64,000 nt of DNA, taken from positions 1-64,000 of the forward strand of contig BEHV01000007.1 in NCBI GenBank assembly GCA_002898315.1, written 5' to 3'. Of the stretch, positions 61,486 to 64,000 are shown one piece after another. The position numbers were made by a program, and so were the translations under genes. The first letter of the stretch is position 1; the number at the start of each line of letters is the position of its first letter. Origin of the DNA: a bacterium HR19 (GTDB lineage Bacteria; Calescibacteriota; Calescibacteriia; Calescibacteriales; Calescibacteriaceae). The notes below the pieces were generated by a model. The model searched no databases and was not told where the DNA came from. It saw only the letters and a list, made by a program, of their open reading frames with translations.

Positions 61486-62352
61486 TCACTCAAGTGAAAT
61501 TTTAATGTTCTGTCTTTTCCCCTCTCTTAATATTTCAAACTCAACTGATTTCGCCTTTGATATTTCTTCTTGAAGTATTTCTATTCCCTTTTCGTTCTGA
61601 GTGCTTTTCCCGTTTACAGATATTATTATATCTCCCCTTTTTAATTTACCGTCTGATGGAGAACCTTTCCTGACATCAGATATTACTATTCCTTTTGATT
61701 TGAAAAACTCTTCAAGTTCGGGAGTTATAAGCTGGACAGAAAGTCCTGCCTTACCCCATATATCTTTTTCTGCTTCTGATTCAGGAACCTTTATTGATGC
61801 TTCAAGTATCTCTTTGCTTATGAATATTTTTGATCCTGCTATCAGCGCAAGCGCTATTGCATCAGAAGGTCTTGAATCTATATATATAAATTTGTTCCCC
61901 TGTTTCAGTTTTATGAACGCATAATATGTGTTATTTTTTATTTTGGTTATTTTGATTTTCTCTATTTTTCCTCCCAGCTTTTCAATGACAGATTTTGTCA
62001 GGTGGTGCGTGAGAGGTCTTGGAGGTTTTTCACCTCTTAATGCCATATCAATTGACATCGCCTCTGCAAAACCTATCCATATAGGAACAAACCTGTTTCT
62101 GTTCTGAGTTGAAAGTATAACAACCGGTGTTCTTGAGAATCTGTCTAAAATCAAACCTTCTATCTTTGCCTCATATTCTTCTCCGCCTTCTTCTTTTTCT
62201 ATGTCTCTCTCTTCTTGTTTTTCATCGCCCGTTTTTTCTGCTGATACATACGAGAACTTTTCTGCGCTTATACACGGACTCCTTATGATTGCCGAGATTG
62301 AAAATACATAGAAAGCTATTACTGCTGTGAGCTTAAATCTTGATTTTCTCAT
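61486..62352 (-). CDS. Secreted DUF151 (bifunctional nuclease domain) protein with C-terminal PDZ domain
   Basis: A 288-residue protein with three parts. Residues 1-30 are a signal peptide (KSRFKLTAVIAFYVFSISAI, likely cut after CISA). After an acidic linker, residues 62-185 are a DUF151/bifunctional-nuclease domain: GLILDRFSRTPVVILSTQN, FVPIWIGFAEAMSIDMALRG, PRPLTHHLTKSVIEKLGG and FIYIDSRPSDAIALAL. Residues about 203-286 are a PDZ domain (IVISDVRKGSPSDGKLKRGD, IIISVNGKSTQNEKGIEIL). DUF151 proteins are normally cytoplasmic and have reported nuclease activity in plants and bacteria; an exported version tied to a peptide-binding PDZ domain suggests an envelope role. The PDZ lacks a protease partner domain. 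Confidence 0.85.
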   Translation of the reverse strand: MRKSRFKLTAVIAFYVFSISAIIRSPCISAEKFSYVSAEKTGDEKQEERDIEKEEGGEEYEAKIEGLILDRFSRTPVVILSTQNRNRFVPIWIGFAEAMSIDMALRGEKPPRPLTHHLTKSVIEKLGGKIEKIKITKIKNNTYYAFIKLKQGNKFIYIDSRPSDAIALALIAGSKIFISKEILEASIKVPESEAEKDIWGKAGLSVQLITPELEEFFKSKGIVISDVRKGSPSDGKLKRGDIIISVNGKSTQNEKGIEILQEEISKAKSVEFEILREGKRQNIKISLE

Positions 62353-62394
62353 ATCTAAAAAAATTTAATGCGTGAGGAGAATTTTTGTTGTTTT

Positions 62395-62688
62395 TTAACG
62401 TTGTAAGATTTTACCCATAAAATTCTCTAAATCTTTTGCGAGTTTAATATCTTTCTCGGTTATTCCGTTTTCGGAATGTGTCATCAGTTTTATCTTTATT
62501 CTTTTGTATCCAAATTCAACATCTGGATGATGAAAATGCGCCTCCGATATTCCTGCAATAAGATTTACAATAATCATCGTTTCTTTGAAGTTCTTCGTTT
62601 CTATATCTCTTACTATGTGTTTCCCATCATAATACCAGTTCTTTATCTGCGATAACTCTTTTTCTATCTCCTCTTTTGTCATCACCAT
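62395..62688 (-). CDS. Pterin-4a-carbinolamine dehydratase
   Basis: A 97-residue PCD/DCoH protein. The active-site motif is SEAHFHHPDVEFGYKRIKIKL with the two His and the Asp-containing loop, followed by THSENGITEKDIKLAKDL. It dehydrates 4a-hydroxy-tetrahydropterin, recycling the cofactor of aromatic-amino-acid hydroxylases; in bacteria lacking those, PCD can support folate or molybdopterin functions. No hydroxylase gene is in the window. Two ATG codons (62688 and 62682) are possible starts. Divergent from argG. Confidence 0.93.
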   Translation of the reverse strand: MVMTKEEIEKELSQIKNWYYDGKHIVRDIETKNFKETMIIVNLIAGISEAHFHHPDVEFGYKRIKIKLMTHSENGITEKDIKLAKDLENFMGKILQR

Positions 62689-62808
62689 AACAGATTTAAT
62701 GTATTCAAGTTGTTTTTGAATTTTTGAATTTCATTTTTGTTTCCTGCTTTTGCGGACTAAATTTCTGTGCTTCTCAACAATATCTCCTTATAAATTACTT
62801 TTCAGCTT

Positions 62809-63981
62809 ATGAAGAAGGTTGTTTTGGCTTATTCTGGGGGACTTGACACTTCTGCGGTTTTAGTTTACCTCAGGAAAAAAAATTACAAAGTTATAGCTTT
62901 TTGCGCAGATATAGGACAGAATGAAAACTTTGAAGAAGTTAAAAAAAGAGCTATTGAGTTAGGAGCAGAAAAAGTTATAGTGGAGGACCTGAAAAACATC
63001 TTCGCAAAAGAATACATCTTCCCCATGCTCAGAGCAAATGCTGAATATGAGGGATACCTTCTTGGAACCGCAATAGCAAGACCTCTGATAGCGAAAAGGC
63101 AGGTTGAAATAGCTCTTGAAGAAAAAGCCGACGCATTAGCTCACGGAGCAACAGGAAAAGGAAATGACCAGATAAGGTTTGAACTCACATATATGAGGTT
63201 CGCTCCTCATCTTGAAATCATAGCTCCTTGGAGAGAGTGGAACTTCAAATCAAGAAAAGACCTCGTTGAATTCCTGAAAAAAGAAGGTTTTGAAATAAGC
63301 TACGAAGAAAAACAGTATAGTGTAGATGAAAATCTCATGCATACAAGCTTTGAGGGAGGAATAATAGAAGATATTGAAAAGCCATATCCAGACCATATCT
63401 TCAAAAAGGTTGTGCCTCCCGAAAAAGCAAAAGATGATGGAGATATTGTTGAAATATTCTTTCAGAACGGAGACCCCATATATTTGAACGGTGAAAAATA
63501 CGAACCCTATGAGCTGATAGCACACCTTAACGATATAGCAGGAAAAAATGGAATAGGAATAAGAGATGTTGTGGAAACACGAGCAAACGGTCTCAAATCA
63601 AGAGGAATTTATGAGACACCAGGAGTGGAAACAATAATCTTTGCAAGAAAATCTCTTGAAGCAATCTGCCTTGACTACAATGTAAGAAGAATATCTCAGA
63701 TTTTAGCTCCTCTTTACTCCGAACTTGTTTATAAAGGATTCTGGTTCTCCCCAGAAAGAGAAATGCTCCAGTTTTTCTTTGATAAAGTTTCTGAAAGAAT
63801 AACCGGAAAAGTAGTCCTCAAGCTATATAAAGGGAATTTCAAAATTCTTTCAAGGAACTCTCCTTACTCTCTTTATAAAAAAGAAGCGGTGAGCTTTGAG
63901 ACATCTGGAGAACTCGTTAAATGGGCAGAAGGTTTTATAAGAACGATGGGACTTCGTTTTCTGGTAAATCCAGAAAGATAA
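62809..63981 (+). CDS. argG: Argininosuccinate synthase
   Basis: Condenses citrulline and aspartate with ATP to argininosuccinate. 390 residues, full length, ending 19 bases before the window edge. VVLAYSGGLDTSAVLVYLRK is the PP-loop, LLGTAIARPLIAKRQVEIAL, ADALAHGATGKGNDQIRFEL and IAPWREWNFKSRKDLVEFL are family hallmarks, and YSVDENLMHTSFEGGIIED is the citrulline-binding region. TATAAA at 62789-62794 is a possible -10 element. Pairs functionally with argC on the other strand. Confidence 0.97.
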   Translation: MKKVVLAYSGGLDTSAVLVYLRKKNYKVIAFCADIGQNENFEEVKKRAIELGAEKVIVEDLKNIFAKEYIFPMLRANAEYEGYLLGTAIARPLIAKRQVEIALEEKADALAHGATGKGNDQIRFELTYMRFAPHLEIIAPWREWNFKSRKDLVEFLKKEGFEISYEEKQYSVDENLMHTSFEGGIIEDIEKPYPDHIFKKVVPPEKAKDDGDIVEIFFQNGDPIYLNGEKYEPYELIAHLNDIAGKNGIGIRDVVETRANGLKSRGIYETPGVETIIFARKSLEAICLDYNVRRISQILAPLYSELVYKGFWFSPEREMLQFFFDKVSERITGKVVLKLYKGNFKILSRNSPYSLYKKEAVSFETSGELVKWAEGFIRTMGLRFLVNPER

Positions 63982-64000
63982 GTTTTCATCTTCACCTTGT

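Overview
The window looks like a compact, AT-rich chromosome segment from a diderm (Gram-negative) bacterium, probably of a deep-branching lineage without close model relatives. The diderm assignment rests on apolipoprotein N-acyltransferase, a heptosyltransferase-like GT9 enzyme, several lipoprotein-type signal peptides and an Mpl-type murein ligase. The proteins are rich in Lys, Glu and Ile and intergenic gaps are short. Shine-Dalgarno sites are scarce: only a few genes carry a strong GGAGG site (ilvC, the methyltransferase/ATP-grasp fusion, one glycosyltransferase), while several others have a TANAAT box 7-10 bases before the start codon, which suggests leaderless transcripts. I cannot name the species. 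No rRNA, tRNA, CRISPR array or transposase gene was seen.

Layout. 1-9.2 kb: a very AT-rich surface-polysaccharide cluster, all on the + strand, with a frameshifted FkbM methyltransferase (broken in a G8 tract), a glycosyltransferase-like protein, GT2 and two GT4 enzymes, a SAM methyltransferase, a glutamine-dependent asparagine-synthetase-type amidotransferase and a polytopic membrane protein that may be the polymerase. 9.3-14.6 kb: a divergent YrdC-like protein, a saccharopine-dehydrogenase-like reductase, a macrodomain protein, ThyX with a zinc-ribbon prefix, IlvC and a YhcC-type radical SAM protein. 14.7-22.3 kb: a HerA-like ATPase, a Fur/PerR regulator divergent from a large lipoprotein, cobyrinate a,c-diamide synthase and another GT4. 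22.4-28.7 kb: dxs, mpl, a polyprenyl synthase, rpmI and gatB. 28.8-33.8 kb: nucleotide-sugar genes (rfbF, rfbC, a sugar C-methyltransferase), a YeiH-type transporter, rplI and ndk. 33.9-44.6 kb: pilB, an aspartokinase lacking ACT domains, pepA, a cupin, a small zinc-ribbon membrane protein, ctaA, alaS and a methyltransferase/ATP-grasp ligase fusion.

44.6-48.9 kb is the most unusual stretch. It is a lipoprotein island built around lnt. A short putative lipoprotein is translationally coupled to a second one broken by a frameshift, and a third lipoprotein gene on the other strand is decayed (one in-frame stop and two frameshifts). Three copies of a roughly 26-bp dyad motif lie in the flanking intergenic regions; two of them face each other across about 150 bp like a miniature inverted-repeat element.

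48.9-64 kb holds mostly housekeeping genes: waaF-like GT9, an epimerase, a folB-folK fusion, murF, plsC, an orphan pstC, a divergent hemA, a 1008-residue secreted multidomain protein, argC, rpsI, a secreted DUF151-PDZ protein, a pterin carbinolamine dehydratase and argG. Genes of one pathway are scattered (ribosomal proteins at three sites; folate, tetrapyrrole, arginine and murein genes as singletons), so operons are mostly one or two genes long. Functionally the window serves envelope assembly (murein, LPS-like glycan, lipoproteins), tetrapyrrole and cobalamin synthesis, folate and thymidylate synthesis, amino-acid synthesis and translation.
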